A DNA stretch of 64,000 nt, from positions 22,242,327-22,306,326 of the forward strand of contig CM119269.1 in NCBI GenBank assembly GCA_051294375.1, given 5' to 3'. Under the pieces are notes generated by a model that saw nothing but the letters and a program-made list of their open reading frames with translations, was not told the DNA's origin and ran no database searches. Positions 1 to 12,082 of the stretch are shown here, piece by piece. How positions within the stretch are numbered: position 1 is the stretch's first letter; every line of letters begins with the position of its first letter. The position numbers and the translations under genes are program-made. This DNA comes from Paraspadella gotoi. Its lineage: Eukaryota > Chaetognatha.

Positions 1-296
1 GAAGGAGAAAAGAAAAGATGAATGAATGAATGAACGAACCTATGGCTATGAATGATTGTATGATGATATGATGCTCATATTAAAATGAAATAAATGTGGT
101 TCATCGAATAATGAGTTTGAACTGATATTTATTTTCAACAAAAGATGAAAATGATTGATTGAAATTTTATTGCTTTGGAGAAAAGAGAGAGAAAGAGAGA
201 GAGAGTGAGAGAAAGCACAAAAAAAGAGAAAGAAAGATTCTGATTGGCTGCAACGTGTGACCATTTGTGACATGTCGCACAAATTCTTCCTTTTCA

Positions 297-358
297 TAAA
301 AGGGAGGTCAAGAAAGAGAGAAAGAAAGAAATAAAGAAAGAAAAAAAAAGAGAAAGGA

Positions 359-414
<56 letters not shown>

Positions 415-463
415 AATGGAGAGTAAGAAAAGAAAAAAAGAAAGAAATGGAGAGTAAGAAATA

Positions 464-495
<32 letters not shown>

Positions 496-505
496 AACGG
501 ATAGA
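297..505. repeat. GAAA microsatellite
   Basis: Long, interrupted GAAA tetranucleotide tract, repeated at about 5033-5236 in copy B. Confidence 0.9.
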
Positions 506-1625
506 AGGAGCCAACCAAAAAATAGAAAATCCTCACTGGATCGATATTCGAATATCCATTCATTCCAGTTCGCGGGACTTTAATGTTGCTCTAACATTAA
601 AACTCTTTTTACTTTTTTAAGAGTCAAAGGGAGAGAGAGAGGCTGAGACAGAGAGAGAGAGAGAGCGAGAGAGAGAGAGAGCTCGAGAAAGAATCGGATA
701 CTCATTTCCTTAAGGGAATTTGGAAGTCGATATTTCACCAAAAATTGTTTTCCTTATCTTCCCAATTTTTGTTGCTCGTCCCCTTAAAAAGTTTTTTTCA
801 TTTTTTCCCGATAGTTCCGTAGCAGCTTTAACGACTTATTTAATTGAATGCAGTCGTAAAAGCCTTTTTAACAAAATCCCAAAACAAATTACTCAACTGG
901 TAATTTTAATTCTTCCAAAAATTTCGTTTATGAGCGAAATATTAAATTTGATTGTGAGAAACAATTAAAGGATGAGGAGAAGTGATATATCACCTTTTTA
1001 CCCTCTCTCAATCGTCTTTCTGTCTTTCTGTCTTTCTTTCTTTCTTTTTTTCTTTCTTTCTTTCTTTCTAACTCCATTTTTTTCTTTCTTTCTTTCTTTA
1101 TTTTTTTCGTTCTTTCTGTCAATATGCAATTGAGCAATTTTCTCGATCGAGAGTGTGGATTCTGCAAACTCGAGTCCAAGAATCATATTCATCTTCCATA
1201 ATAATTATTCAAAGACAAATGTCTCGAGTCTTTTCCTCAGTCTTTACTAAATTCCCAAATCCCGTTTGTGTTCTAAATGTAATTAATAATCGCTGAATAA
1301 TCAATAAAAAATGCATTAAAAGAATTAACCGAATAATAAAAGAAAAAACTCATCCGTTTTGATGACAACAAAAAAATTGTGTCATCGATGAAGTGAAAAA
1401 AAAATTCAACGTTTCACAATCCAAGCCTCTTCCTTTCTCTCTCCCCCCCCCGACGAAAAATATAAGTGAGACCATCCCTCACTGTGAGACCATTCCTCAC
1501 TGTGAGGCCTCATCCCTCACCATAAACGGAATTTCCACCACAATGCAATTTCCCTTTCGTTCGTATCGGGGACCAAGGCTCCACCATGAGGCGATTTTTC
1601 TCTGTCATTTGCGCGTAGCAACCTC

Positions 1626-1880
1626 CTTCCTTTGATGGCGCTGCAATGGCATTGAACTGTGTCCTTATTCCTTTGATGGCGCTGCAATGGCATCGAACGG
1701 TGTCCTTATTCCTTTGATGGCGCTGCAATGGCATCGAACGGTGTCCTTATTCCTTTGATGGCGCTGCAATGGCATCGAACGGTGTCCTTATTCCTTTGAT
1801 GGCGCTGCAATGGCATCGAACTGTGTCTTTATTTCTTTGATAGCGCTGCAATGGCATCGAACGGTGTCCTTCATTTTCAA
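1626..1880. repeat. 42-bp minisatellite (copy A)
   Basis: About six head-to-tail units of 42 bp, each containing TTGATGGCGCTGCAATGGCA followed by a GAACGGTGTCC block. Units differ by one or a few substitutions. The same array with about five units is at 6359-6612 in copy B. Confidence 0.9.
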
Positions 1881-2079
1881 TGCCATCGCAAACTTAGCTT
1901 AGTCGGAAAAATGTTCCATTCTCTTGCGACATTGATCCCGTGCAAATCGTTCCATTGCACGCAAGGGCTCTTTGCACGCAAGGTCTCTTTGCACCCAAGG
2001 TATCTCTGCTCTTAACTGCGATCGTTTCTAACCTTTTGTGAAAAAGATTCGACTCCCACGATGGGACAGTCGACGCTAA

Positions 2080-2250
2080 TGACACACCATGTCTTCATAG
2101 CCTATTTTTCGTAGCACACCATGTCTTCATAGCCAATTTTTTGTAGCACACCATGTCTTCATTGCCTATTTTTCGTAGCACACCATTGTCTTTCATTGCC
2201 TATTTTTTCGTAGCACACCATGTCTTCATTGCCTATTTTTCGTAGCACAC
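2080..2250. repeat. 32-bp minisatellite (copy A)
   Basis: About five units built on CACCATGTCTTCATTGCC plus a TATTTTTCGTAG block. It is continuous with a looser run of CACACCATGTC-type motifs up to about 2460. Confidence 0.85.
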
Positions 2251-2642
2251 CATCTCTTCATTGTCTTCATTGTCTTCATTTCATTTCATTGCAAACCATG
2301 TCATGGTTGCACACCATTTCAACATTGCACACAAGTCTTAATTGCACATCATGTCAGTATTGCACACCATGTATCCATTGCCTTCAACAATTTTATTGCC
2401 TTAATTTCTTTGCACACCATGTCTTCATTCCACACCTTGTCTTCAATGCACACCATGTCGTTCTTGCCTCCTCCCAATTCCGCATATATTTGTTTTCCTC
2501 TTATTTGTTTTTTTTTCTTCCGCAAAAAAAATCGATGTTTTGCTCATTTTCTTTTTATTCTTTTCTTTTTTTTTCTTTTCTTTTCTTTCTTTTTCTTTTT
2601 TTCCCTTTTTTTTCTCAGTTTCGAATCGCGCCGTTTCAGCAT

Positions 2643-2651
2643 ATTTTGCTT

Positions 2652-2704
<53 letters not shown>

Positions 2705-2992
2705 CTCTCAGCACCATGGATTAAGTCAGTCCCGTCCGTCCGTTCCGTCCGTCCGTCCGTCCTCCGTCCGTCCGTCCGTCCGTCCGTCGTCCGTCCGTCC
2801 CGTCCGTCCGTCGTCCGTCGTCCGTCCGTCCGTCCGTCCGTTCCGTCCGTCCGTCCGTCCGTCCGTCCGTCCGTCCGTCCGTCCGTCCGTCCGTCCGTCC
2901 GTCCGTCCGTCCGTCCGTCCGATCCGTCCGTCCGTCCGTCTGCCGTCCGTCCATCCCGTCCGTCGTCCGTTCCGGTCTCCGTCCGTCCCATT
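2643..2992. repeat. CT tract followed by CCGT array
   Basis: An interrupted CT dinucleotide tract (about 2653-2706) is followed by a long CCGT tetranucleotide array (about 2725-2990) with scattered one-base breaks. Matching tracts lie at 7571-7649 and 7668-7822. The very long open frames here are artefacts of repeats whose unit is not a multiple of three. Confidence 0.92.
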
Positions 2993-3479
2993 ACTTCGCC
3001 GTGAAAGCGTTACTCTTTTCACCGTCGGACGAAAGACGAATTCCATTGACTGGCATCTGGTTGTTGTTATTGTTGTTGTTGTTGTTGTTATTCTTGTTGT
3101 GGTTCATGTTCTCGTTCTCGTTGATTGTCTGATTTTGTTGATGTTTTTTTTTATAGTTTGTAGGTTAGTATATTTTGTCTATATTCTACATTTTTGTCAT
3201 TCTTTCATTCTTCTATTATTTTTCTTTCTTTCATTCTTCATTCACTCTTTCATTCTTTTATTCTACTTCATTCACTAGTGACGTTTTCTCTCTTTTTATT
3301 TTTTTTTCTCAAATTAAAATTCCGGTTTTGTTTACTTTTCGTTCGTCATCCTCTTTTTTCAAAACTATCTTCGGCACGGTTTTCTGTCTTAAAATTGTTG
3401 AATTTTTTTTATACATTGATAAAGATAAACTAATAGTAATAATAATAATAAAAATAATAATAATAATAATAAAGTAGGA

Positions 3480-3945
3480 GATCCTTCCCCTTAACGCGTC
3501 AATATAATTCAACCTTCCCCAAGATCATTTAAATTAAATTCTAACTTTTCCCCTGAGGCGCTGTAAAATAGGAATTCTACACTCTTCCCTGAAGCGCTTT
3601 AATAAAATTCTACCTTCCCCCTAAGCGCTTAATGAGAATTCTACTTCCCCCTGAGCGCTTAATAAAATGTCTACACTTCCCCCTAAGCGCTTAATAGAAT
3701 TCTACCTTTACCCCCTGAGCGTGCTTAATAAATTCTACAATTCCCCCTAAGCGCTTATTAAGAATTCTAACCTTCCCCCTGAGCGCGTTAAGTAAAATTC
3801 ATACTTCCCCTGAACGCTTAATAGGAATCTTACCTTCCCCTGAGCGTCTTAATAAAATTCTACCCTCTCGCCCTGAGCGCTTAATCAGATCTACCTTCTC
3901 CCCAGAGCGCTTAATAGATTTCTGAGACCGTCCCCTGAGCCACCT
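3480..3945. repeat. ~30-bp degenerate minisatellite
   Basis: About sixteen degenerate units of 28-32 bp, each with TTCCCCCTGAGCGCTTAAT and then an AAATTCTACC-type block. It follows a TAA microsatellite. The matching position in copy B falls in or beyond the N gap. Confidence 0.88.
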
Positions 3946-4028
3946 AGAAATGGATTACTTCTATTCATCTTATCTCTTTCTTCGTTTCGATAAAAATATC
4001 GTCATCCGCTTTCCTCATTAACGCTCGA

Positions 4029-4061
4029 ATCCCTCTCTCTCTCTCTCTCTCTCTCTCTATC

Positions 4062-4104
<43 letters not shown>

Positions 4105-4575
4105 GGAGAAAAGGTGAGATAGACCCGACGCCTCTAATTCCCAGGCTTTCCCCTTTTTTTCTCTTCCTTTTTCTTCCCTTTTCCTTTTTCTTTTCTCTTC
4201 TTATCTTTCCTGCTTCCTTTTTTTTCTTTTGATGGAAGCGATTATTTGCTGGTTCATTATTTTATTCATTATTTCTACTATAATTAATAATACATTCCTT
4301 AACTTTTAATCATACTCATTGGTCCATTTGTTAGCAAAATAATTTATAGTAAATTTTTATGGAAGATATTATTTTATAAACTGCAGCGGGGGAATTCTCT
4401 CTCTCCTCACTCTTCTCTCTCATCTCTCTCTCCTTCTCTCTCTCTCTCTCCTGTCTTTCTCTTCTCTCTGTCTGTCTTCTATCTCACTCTCTCTTGTCCC
4501 AATTATTCCGCCGAACGGAGAACTTTTAATAACTATGGGCTTAATGGCCTCTCAAGTTGCGGAAGGGAGGGAGGG

Positions 4576-4646
<71 letters not shown>

Positions 4647-4700
4647 AAGAGAGAGAGAGGAGAAGGGAGAGAGAGAAAGAGAGAGAGAGAAAAATAAGAT
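4029..4700. repeat. CT and GA microsatellite belt
   Basis: Contains CT tracts at about 4029-4103 and 4395-4500 and a long GA tract at about 4577-4690, with AT-rich sequence between. Nothing gene-like. Confidence 0.85.
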
Positions 4701-5084
4701 GAGTCAGGAAAGAAAAGATTTAGGAAGGAGAAAGAAAAGAATGAATGAATGAATGAACGAACCTATGGCTATGAAATGATTGTATGATGGATATGATGCT
4801 CATATTAAAATGAAATAAATGTGGTTCATCGAATAATGAGTTTGAACTGAATATTTATTTTCAACAAAAGATGAAAATGATTGATTGAATTTATTTTTTG
4901 CTTGGAGAAAAGAAGAGAGAAGAGAGAGAGAGTGAGAGAAAGCACAAAAAAAGAGAAAGAAAGATTCTGATTGGCTGCAACGTGTGACCATTTGTGACAT
5001 GTCGCACAAATTCTTCCTTTTCATAAAGGGAGGTCAAGAAAGAGAGAAAGAAAGAAAAAAGAAAGAAAAAAAAAAGAGAAGGAA

Positions 5085-5132
<48 letters not shown>

Positions 5133-6358
5133 AAAGAAAGAAAGAAAGAATGGAGAGTAAGAAAGAAAAAAAGAAAGAAATGGAGAGTAAGAAATAAAGA
5201 AAGAAAGAAAGAAAGAGAAGAAAAGAAAGAAACGGATAGAAGGAGCCAACCAAAAAATGAAAATCCTCACTGGATCGATATTCGAATATCCATTCATTCA
5301 GTTCGCGGGACTTTAATGTTGCCTCTAACATTAAAACTCTTTTTACTTTTTTAAGAGTCAAAGGGAGAGGAGAGAGGCTGAGACAGAGAGAGAGAGAGAG
5401 GCGAGAGAGAGAGAGAGCTCGAGAAAGAATCGGATACTCATTTCCTTAAGGGAATTTGGAAGTCGATATTTCACCAAAAATGTTTTCCTTATCTTCCCAA
5501 TTTTTGTTGCTCGTCCCCTTAAAAAGTTTTTTTCATTTTTCCCGATAGTTCCGTAGCAGCTTTAACGACTTATTTAATTGAATGCAGTCGTAAAAGCCTT
5601 TTTTAACAAAATCCCAAAACAAATTACTCAACTGGTAATTTTAATTCTTCCAAAAATTTCGTTTATGAGCGAAATATTAAATTTGATTGTGAGAAACAAT
5701 TAAAGGAGAGGAGAAGTGATATATCACCTTTTTACCCTCTCTCAATCGTCTTCTGTCTTTCTGTCTTTCTTTCTTCTTTTTTTTTTCTTTCTTTCTTTCT
5801 TTCTAACTCCATTTTTTTCTTTCTTTCTTTCTTTATTTTTTTCGTTCTTTCTGTCAATATGCAATTGAGCAATTTTCTCGATCGAGAGTGTGATTCTGCA
5901 AACTCGAGTCCAAGAATCATATTCATCTTCCATAATAATTATTCAAAGACAAATGTCTCGAGTCTTTTCCTCAGTCTTTACTAAATTCCCAAATCCCGTT
6001 TGTGTTCTAAATGTATTAATAATCGCTGAATAATCAATAAAAAATGCATTAAAAGAATTAACCGAATAATAAAAGAAAAAACTCATCCGTTTTGATGACA
6101 ACAAAAAAATTGGTGTCATCGATGAAGTGAAAAAAAAATTCACGTTTCACAATCCAAGCCTCTTCCTTTCTCTCTCCCCCCCGACGAAAAATATAAGTGA
6201 GACCATCCCTCACTGTGAGACCATTCCTCACTGTGAGGCCTCATCCCTCACCATAAACGGAATTTCCACCACAATGCAATTTCCCTTTTCGTTCGTATCG
6301 GGAGCCAAGGCTCCACCATGAGGCGATTTTTCTCTGTCATTTGCCGCGTAGCAACGTC

Positions 6359-6612
6359 CTTCCTTTTGATGGCGCTGCAATGGCATTGAACTGTGTCCTT
6401 ATTCCTTTGATGGCGCTGCAATGGCATCGAACGTGTCTCTTATTCCTTTGATGGCGCTGCAATGGCATCGAACGGTGTCCTTATTCCTTTGATGGCGCTG
6501 CAATGGCATCGAACGGTGTCCTTATTCCTTTGATGGCGCTGCAATGGCATCGAACTGTGTCTTTATTTCTTTGATAGCGCTGCAATGGCATCGAACGGTG
6601 TCCTTCATTTTC
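6359..6612. repeat. 42-bp minisatellite (copy B)
   Basis: Same unit as the array at 1626-1880, about five to six copies, lying in the second copy of the large duplication. Confidence 0.88.
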
Positions 6613-6823
6613 AATGCCATCGCAAACTTAGCTTAGTCGGAAAAATGTTCCATTCTCTGGCGACATTGATCCCGTGCAAATCGTTCCATTGCACGCAAGG
6701 GCTCTTTGCACGCAAGGTCTCTTTGCACCAAGGTATCTCTGCTCTTAACTGCGATCGTTTCTAACCTTTTGTGAAAAAGATTCGACTCCCACGATGGGAC
6801 AGTCGACGCTAATGACACACCAT

Positions 6824-7170
6824 GTCTTCATAGCCTATTTTTCGTAGCACACCATGTCTTCATAGCCAATTTTTGTAGCACACCATGTCTTCATTGCCTA
6901 TTTTTCGTAGCACACCATGTCTTCATAGCCTTTTTTCGTAGCACACCATGTCTTCATTGCTATTTTTCGTAGCACACCAGTCTTCATAGCCTATTTTTTG
7001 TAGCAAACCATGTCTTCATTGCCTATTTTTCGTAGCATACCATGTCTTCATAGCCTATTTTTCGTAGCACACAATGTCTTCATTGCCTATTTTTGTAGCA
7101 CACATTGTCTTCATTGCCTATTTTTCGTAGCACACCATGTCTTCATTGCCTATTTTTCGTAGCACACCAT
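6824..7170. repeat. 32-bp minisatellite (copy B, expanded)
   Basis: Same unit as 2080-2250 but with about ten copies. The expansion is the largest length difference between the two copies of the duplicated block. Confidence 0.87.
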
Positions 7171-7560
7171 CTCTTCATTGTCTTCATTGTCTTCATTTCA
7201 TTTCATTGCAAACCATGTCATGGTTGCACACCATTTCAACATTGCACACAAGTCTTAATTGCACATCATGTCAGTATTGCACACCATGTATCCATTGCCT
7301 TCAACAATTTTATTGCCTTAATTTCTTTGCACACCATGTCTTCATTCCACACCTTGTCTTCAATGCACACCATGTCGTTCTTGCCTCCTCCAATTCCGCA
7401 TATATTTGTTTTCCTCTTATTTGTTTTTTTTTTTTCCGCAAAAAAAATCGATGTTTTGCTCATTTTCTTTTTATTTCTTTTCTTTTTTTTTTTCTTTTCT
7501 TTTCTTTCTTTTCTTTTTTTCCTTTTTTTTTCTCAGTTTCGAATCGCGCCGTTTCAGCAT

Positions 7561-7569
7561 ATTTTGCTT

Positions 7570-7650
<81 letters not shown>

Positions 7651-7830
7651 AGCACATGGATTAAGTCAGTCCGTCCGTCCGTCCGTCCGTCCTTCGTCCG
7701 TCCGTCCCGTCCGTCCGTCCGTCCGTCCGTCCGTCCGTCCGTCCGTCCCGTCCGTCCGTCCGTCCGTCCGTCCGTCCGTCCGTCCGTCCGTCGTTCCGTC
7801 CGTCCGTCCGTCCGTCGTCCAGTCCGCCTT
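7561..7830. repeat. CT tract and CCGT array (copy B)
   Basis: Uninterrupted CT dinucleotide run of about 80 bases, then a CCGT array of about 160 bases with occasional breaks. Confidence 0.92.
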
Positions 7831-8277
7831 TACTTCGCCGTGAAAGCGTTACTCTTTTCACCGTCGGACGAAAGACGATTCCATTGACTGGCATCTGGTT
7901 GTTGTTATTGTTGTTGTTGTTGTTGTTATCTTGTTGTGGTTCATGTTCTCGTTCTCGTTGATTGTCTGATTTTGTTGATGTTTTTTTTTATATTTGTAGG
8001 TTAGTATATTTTGTCTATATTCTACATTTTTGTCATTCTTTCTTCTTCTTTTCATATTATTTTCTTTCTTTCTTTCATTCTTCATTCACTCTTTCATTCT
8101 TTTATTCTACTTCATTCACTAGTGACGTTTTCTCTCTTTATTTTTTTTTCTCAAATTAAAATTCCGGTTTTGTTTACTTTTCGTTCGTCATCCTCTTTTT
8201 TCAAAACTATCTTCGGCACGGTTTTCTGTCTTAAAATTGTTGAATTTTTTTTATACATTGATAAAGATAAACTAATA

Positions 8278-8295
8278 GTAATAATAATATAATAA

Positions 8296-8331
<36 letters not shown>

Positions 8332-8415
8332 TAATATAATATAATAATAATAATATATAAATAATAATATTANNNNNNNNNNNNNNNNNNNNNNNNNTAA
8401 TAATAATAATAATCA
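8278..8415. repeat. TAA microsatellite interrupted by an assembly gap
   Basis: TAA/AAT repeat on both sides of a run of 25 N (8373-8397). The gap size is probably nominal. Confidence 0.85.
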
Positions 8416-8588
8416 CTTTCTCATACTATAAAGCAAATACAATGACATTTTGCCAAACTTTTCTTTTGTGCATTCAAATAAAAAAGAGAGAAAAAGTTTG
8501 AATTTTTTCAATGGTCACGTGACATTGAAGGACGCTATTTTGTCAGACGCCATTTTGTTTTTTGTCATTGACTTTTTTTTTCAATCCA

Positions 8589-8633
<45 letters not shown>

Positions 8634-8854
8634 CTTTGCCAACGTCAATCATAGCTTGACACAAATAGAAACGATTTCTCAACGACGAAAATTTTTTTCC
8701 CCTTTTTTCATTTTCATTAGTTAAATTGATTTAATTAAGTTGCTTTTCTCGCTATACATTTTCTATACTACCAGCGCAAAGTACATTGAGAACTATTAAT
8801 AAAAAACCGTAAAAACCTATCAAAATTAGTAAAAAATGTCAAAAAGTAGAAAGT

Positions 8855-9145
8855 GTGAAAACTGTTAACAAAGTGGAAAGAGTCAAAGAGTTGAAAGTGT
8901 GGAAACTGTCAACAAAGTGGAAAGAGTCAAAGAGTATAAAATGTGGAAACTGTCAATAAAGTGGAAAGAGTCAAAGAGTTTAAAGTGTGGAAACTGTCAA
9001 TAAAGTGGAAAGAGTCAAAGAGTTGAAAGCGTGGAAACAGTCAATAAAGTGGAAAGAGTCAAAGAGTTGAAAGTATGGAAACAGTCAATAAAGTGGAAAG
9101 AGTCAAAGAGTTGAAAGTGTGGAAACTGTCAATAAAATGGAAAGT
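8855..9145. repeat. 44-bp minisatellite
   Basis: Six to seven head-to-tail units of 44 bp, each containing AAAGTGGAAAGAGTCAAAGA followed by a TTGAAAGTGTGGAAACTGTC-like block. Divergence between units is low. The flanks (8416-8850 and 9300-10950) are AT-rich with a CT tract at about 8590-8630 and a GA tract at 9222-9288. I see no gene in them. Confidence 0.9.
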
Positions 9146-9221
9146 GGGGAAAAAAAATCAAAGATGCCATTCTCATCTTTTTGATGGTTTTGAGTTTTAG
9201 AATTTAGATTTTTGAATATTT

Positions 9222-9290
<69 letters not shown>

Positions 9291-9299
9291 GTCAACTTC

Positions 9300-10955
9300 T
9301 TCAAAAACCTTTTCAACTTTTGAGTAAAACCATATTGTCAGCCATTTTGATTTTTTCTCGACCCGTAAACCTTACAAGCATGATTAAAAACTCCTTTTCA
9401 AAACTTTTTTTTATTAATAAGAAAAACGATATTAACATAATCAAGAACACTAACAGTAACAGCGAATTGTTATGGTTACGAAACTTAGCTTCAGAAATTC
9501 ATGTTTTTAGTTTGTTTACATACAACTGTAAACTTTGTTGTAAACTCTTTTTTCTCTCCGACTTAAACGAATTCAAATAAAAACAAATTGTAAAACTTAT
9601 TTTCATATTTTATTCGTTTTATCTATTTATTTACGTATTTATCAACATTGTTGACAACAAATAAAATCTTCCGTTGTTTTTCACGAGGTTAGTTTTCTTT
9701 AAAAGTTTAATGAACTTGTGGAATAATATAGCTAATGGAGAAGTTTGACCAAAAAAAGCCTCTCATTTTTTAGCTGTTTTTTTCTCTGTTTTCTCTCGTT
9801 TATTTTTCTTCCTCCTTTTTTTGCTTGAATCCCAAGAAAATTTTAACGACAAAAATCAAATTCGAAGATAAAAAGCAACACAAAATAAAAACGTAAAAAT
9901 TTATAAACAAAAAGTCAATATATTTACTATTCAATTTTATTTTTTTCTTCCAAAGTATTTTTTCCTTTTTTTTCGCTTTTCAAAAACGTTTTGGTGAATT
10001 TTTAAAAAGGTTTTTTCTCGACGCGCCGTGCATCGCCATCCCACAGTGCATTAAAAAAAAATATATATTTTTTGGTCGCCGAACCTGATTTTTTAAAACA
10101 TTTTTAAAACATTTTTTAAACCAAAACCGAGTCGACGGATCGAATGACCGGAGATTCTCCATCATAGATCCTCCAAGAATCTCACCCTCAGATTTTACCT
10201 TTAAAATAAAACCACAACTGATTTCGTCTGCGACTTATTTTTAAAAAGCTTTCATTTTTCTCGCTATCTTGTTTCGCTCTCTCATATGTTACAATATTTT
10301 ACAATATTTTACTATCTGGTTCATCTTTTTTCTTCACATTTGTCCCTTAAAAACTTCAACTTCATTCTCTTAAAAAAATTACCTGTTTCACTATCTTTAT
10401 TTTTTTAGATTTAAAAATAACTATTATTTTATAAATTTATTTATTTGTTATAATGTTATAAAATATAATATTATTTATCTATTAGGGTGCATCTACACAA
10501 CACAAGGTAAGATTACTTTCTGTTCCAGTTTTCTAATAGACATCGTACATCATTCCTATTGGAAAATCATTAATGAGAAACTCATAATATCTACAAGGCC
10601 GAACAAAAAGGATAATTTTTTGGAATAAGTTTAATAGAATCGTATGTTATGATATATATTATTTTTTTGGCCTAAGATTCTTCTTTCATCACGTGATCAA
10701 CTTTTTACTTTCTTAATTCTGTCTATAATTAACCTTTGGTACTCTTTACTCATTTAACATTTATCAATTTTCTTCTTCTTCTCCCTATTTAACAGCTTTT
10801 TTTTTTTTCTTCTCCTCCGCCTCCTCCCTCTCCTTCTCCCTCTCTTCCTCCCACACCTCCTCCCCCCTCCCCTTAATCACCTCAGATCTTAATCTTTCCC
10901 TCAAATTAAAATTCTTTCCACAGATTTTTTCTCTCACGCTTTGGAATTTCCCCCT
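9300..10955. other. AT-rich intergenic DNA, nothing recognised
   Basis: No open frame with protein-like composition and no recognisable repeat unit. There are poly-T runs and a CT-rich patch at 10795-10875. Confidence 0.6.
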
Positions 10956-10959
10956 TAAC

Positions 10960-11325
10960 ATTCTCCGGCCAAAGAACCTTTAGGCACGAATCCTATGCGC
11001 GCCAATATATTTTCAGCCCACAACTTTTAGGCGCCGATATCTCCAAACAAAATCCTTGGCACATAGGTATATTTCCGGTCGAAGAACCTTATAGTGCAAA
11101 TATTTCTGGCACAAATCCTTTGCGCGCCAATAAATTTTCAGCCATAAACCTTTAAATGCCAATATTTGAGGCCAAAATTCTTTGCAAGCAAATATATTTC
11201 CGGCTAAGAACCTTTAGGCGCCAAGATTTCCGACCAAAATATTTTTCGCGCCGATTTATTTCCGGCTGAGAACCTATAGGCGCCAATTTTTAACTCGCCT
11301 ATGTATTTCTGGCCGAGAATTCAAG
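10960..11325. repeat. ~57-bp degenerate tandem repeat
   Basis: About six diverged units, each containing a TATATTTCCGGC-like block, then GAACCTTTAGGCGCCAA, then an AAAATCCTTTGCGCG-like block. It runs directly into the 23-bp minisatellite. Confidence 0.75.
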
Positions 11326-11334
11326 CATTGGCGG

Positions 11335-11640
11335 CGCTCGAAAGGAATTACAAAGGATTAGGCGTGCCCAAATAAGGATTAACGACCCCTGTACGGATTA
11401 GTGGCGCCCAAAAGGAAGGATTAGCGGCGTCCGATAGGAAGGATTAGCGGCACCCGAAAGGAAGGATTAGCGGCGCCTGAAATAAGGTTTATTGGCGCTC
11501 TAAAGATTAGCGATGCCCGAAAGGAAGGATTAACGGCGCCGAAAGGAAGGATTAGCGGCGCCCGAAAGGAAGGATTAGCGTTGCCCGAAAGGAAGGATTA
11601 GCGGCGCCCGATAGGAAGGATTAGCGGCGCCCTAAATGAG
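11335..11640. repeat. 23-bp GC-rich minisatellite upstream of the channel gene
   Basis: About thirteen units of 22-23 bp, each containing AAGGAAGGATTAGCGGCG followed by CCCG. It ends about 440 bp upstream of the proposed start codon of the channel-subunit gene, so it lies in the likely promoter-proximal region. Any regulatory effect is inference. Confidence 0.9.
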
Positions 11641-11994
11641 GCCGTCGTAATCGGCTTCCGGTCAACTCCGTGTTTTGTTGGACGACGAACGAAACTGTGT
11701 AGATTTGATGGAGAACACCAACTACATCAAAAAAGAAAACATCGACAACAACAGCAACAGCAACGGATCCACTTTTCCTCTCCGCTCCAACTACACAGAA
11801 CAACCTGGCTCCTCCTTCTTCATTTGCTCCAGTCGCCGAGATAACTTTCTCCTCCGTTCCCATGGTAACCGTTTTCCCGCGTTGATCAATAATGAAAACA
11901 ACAACAACAACGACAAAGACGACCGAGAGACTCTGATGCCTTTCGTCTTCCGTCGAGGATCGACGAACGAATCGTCGTCGTCGTCGTCGTCGTC

Positions 11995-12002
11995 TATTTA
12001 TA
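11995..12002 (+). promoter_or_regulatory. Candidate TATA box of the channel-subunit gene
   Basis: TATTTATA lies 81 bp upstream of the chosen ATG at 12083, after a GTC trinucleotide run. It is the only TATA-like element just upstream of the GC-rich first exon. No transcription start can be proven from sequence. Confidence 0.35.
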
Positions 12003-12082
12003 GCCTCTTCCCTCGAAAGTCTTCATCAAAGTTGCAGACTTTAAAGTGTTCCACCGCCGCCGCCGCAGAGAGAAGACCCGCG

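Larger units (their letters stand above)
1..3475. repeat. Tandem segmental duplication, copy A
   Basis: This block recurs almost base for base at about 4724-8290. Landmarks occur in the same order in both copies: a GAAA tract, a GA tract, a TTTC tract, a 42-bp minisatellite, a 32-bp minisatellite, a CT tract, a CCGT array, a TTG run and a TAA run. Differences are mostly single-base indels in homopolymers plus changes in repeat copy number. I see no credible coding gene: the long open frames (for example 2220-3278) are translations of simple repeats. Function unknown. Confidence 0.9.
4724..8290. repeat. Tandem segmental duplication, copy B
   Basis: Second copy of the unit that begins at base 1, offset by about 4.72 kb. 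It runs through the same landmarks and into a TAA microsatellite broken by an N gap (8373-8397), so the part matching 3480-4723 is missing here. The 32-bp minisatellite is clearly longer in this copy (about 10 units against about 5). It may be a true recent duplication or an assembly duplication of two alleles. Confidence 0.88.

Noticed and set aside
1626-1880. Regular spaced repeats suggesting a CRISPR array
   Set aside because: The units are contiguous minisatellite repeats without variable spacers, in a eukaryotic context with introns.
2443-2991. Antisense frame rich in TDGRTDGR
   Set aside because: Direct translation of the GGAC array; no domain and no plausible start.
2220-3278. 352-codon open frame
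   Set aside because: It is a translation of CT and CCGT repeats (Leu/Ser and Arg/Pro/Ser/Val runs) and recurs on both strands; not a gene.
11675-12082. Upstream extension of channel exon 1 from the ATG at 11675
   Set aside because: The extension is low-complexity (Asn and Ser runs) and crosses the TATA-like site; the ATG at 12083 is preferred although not proven.
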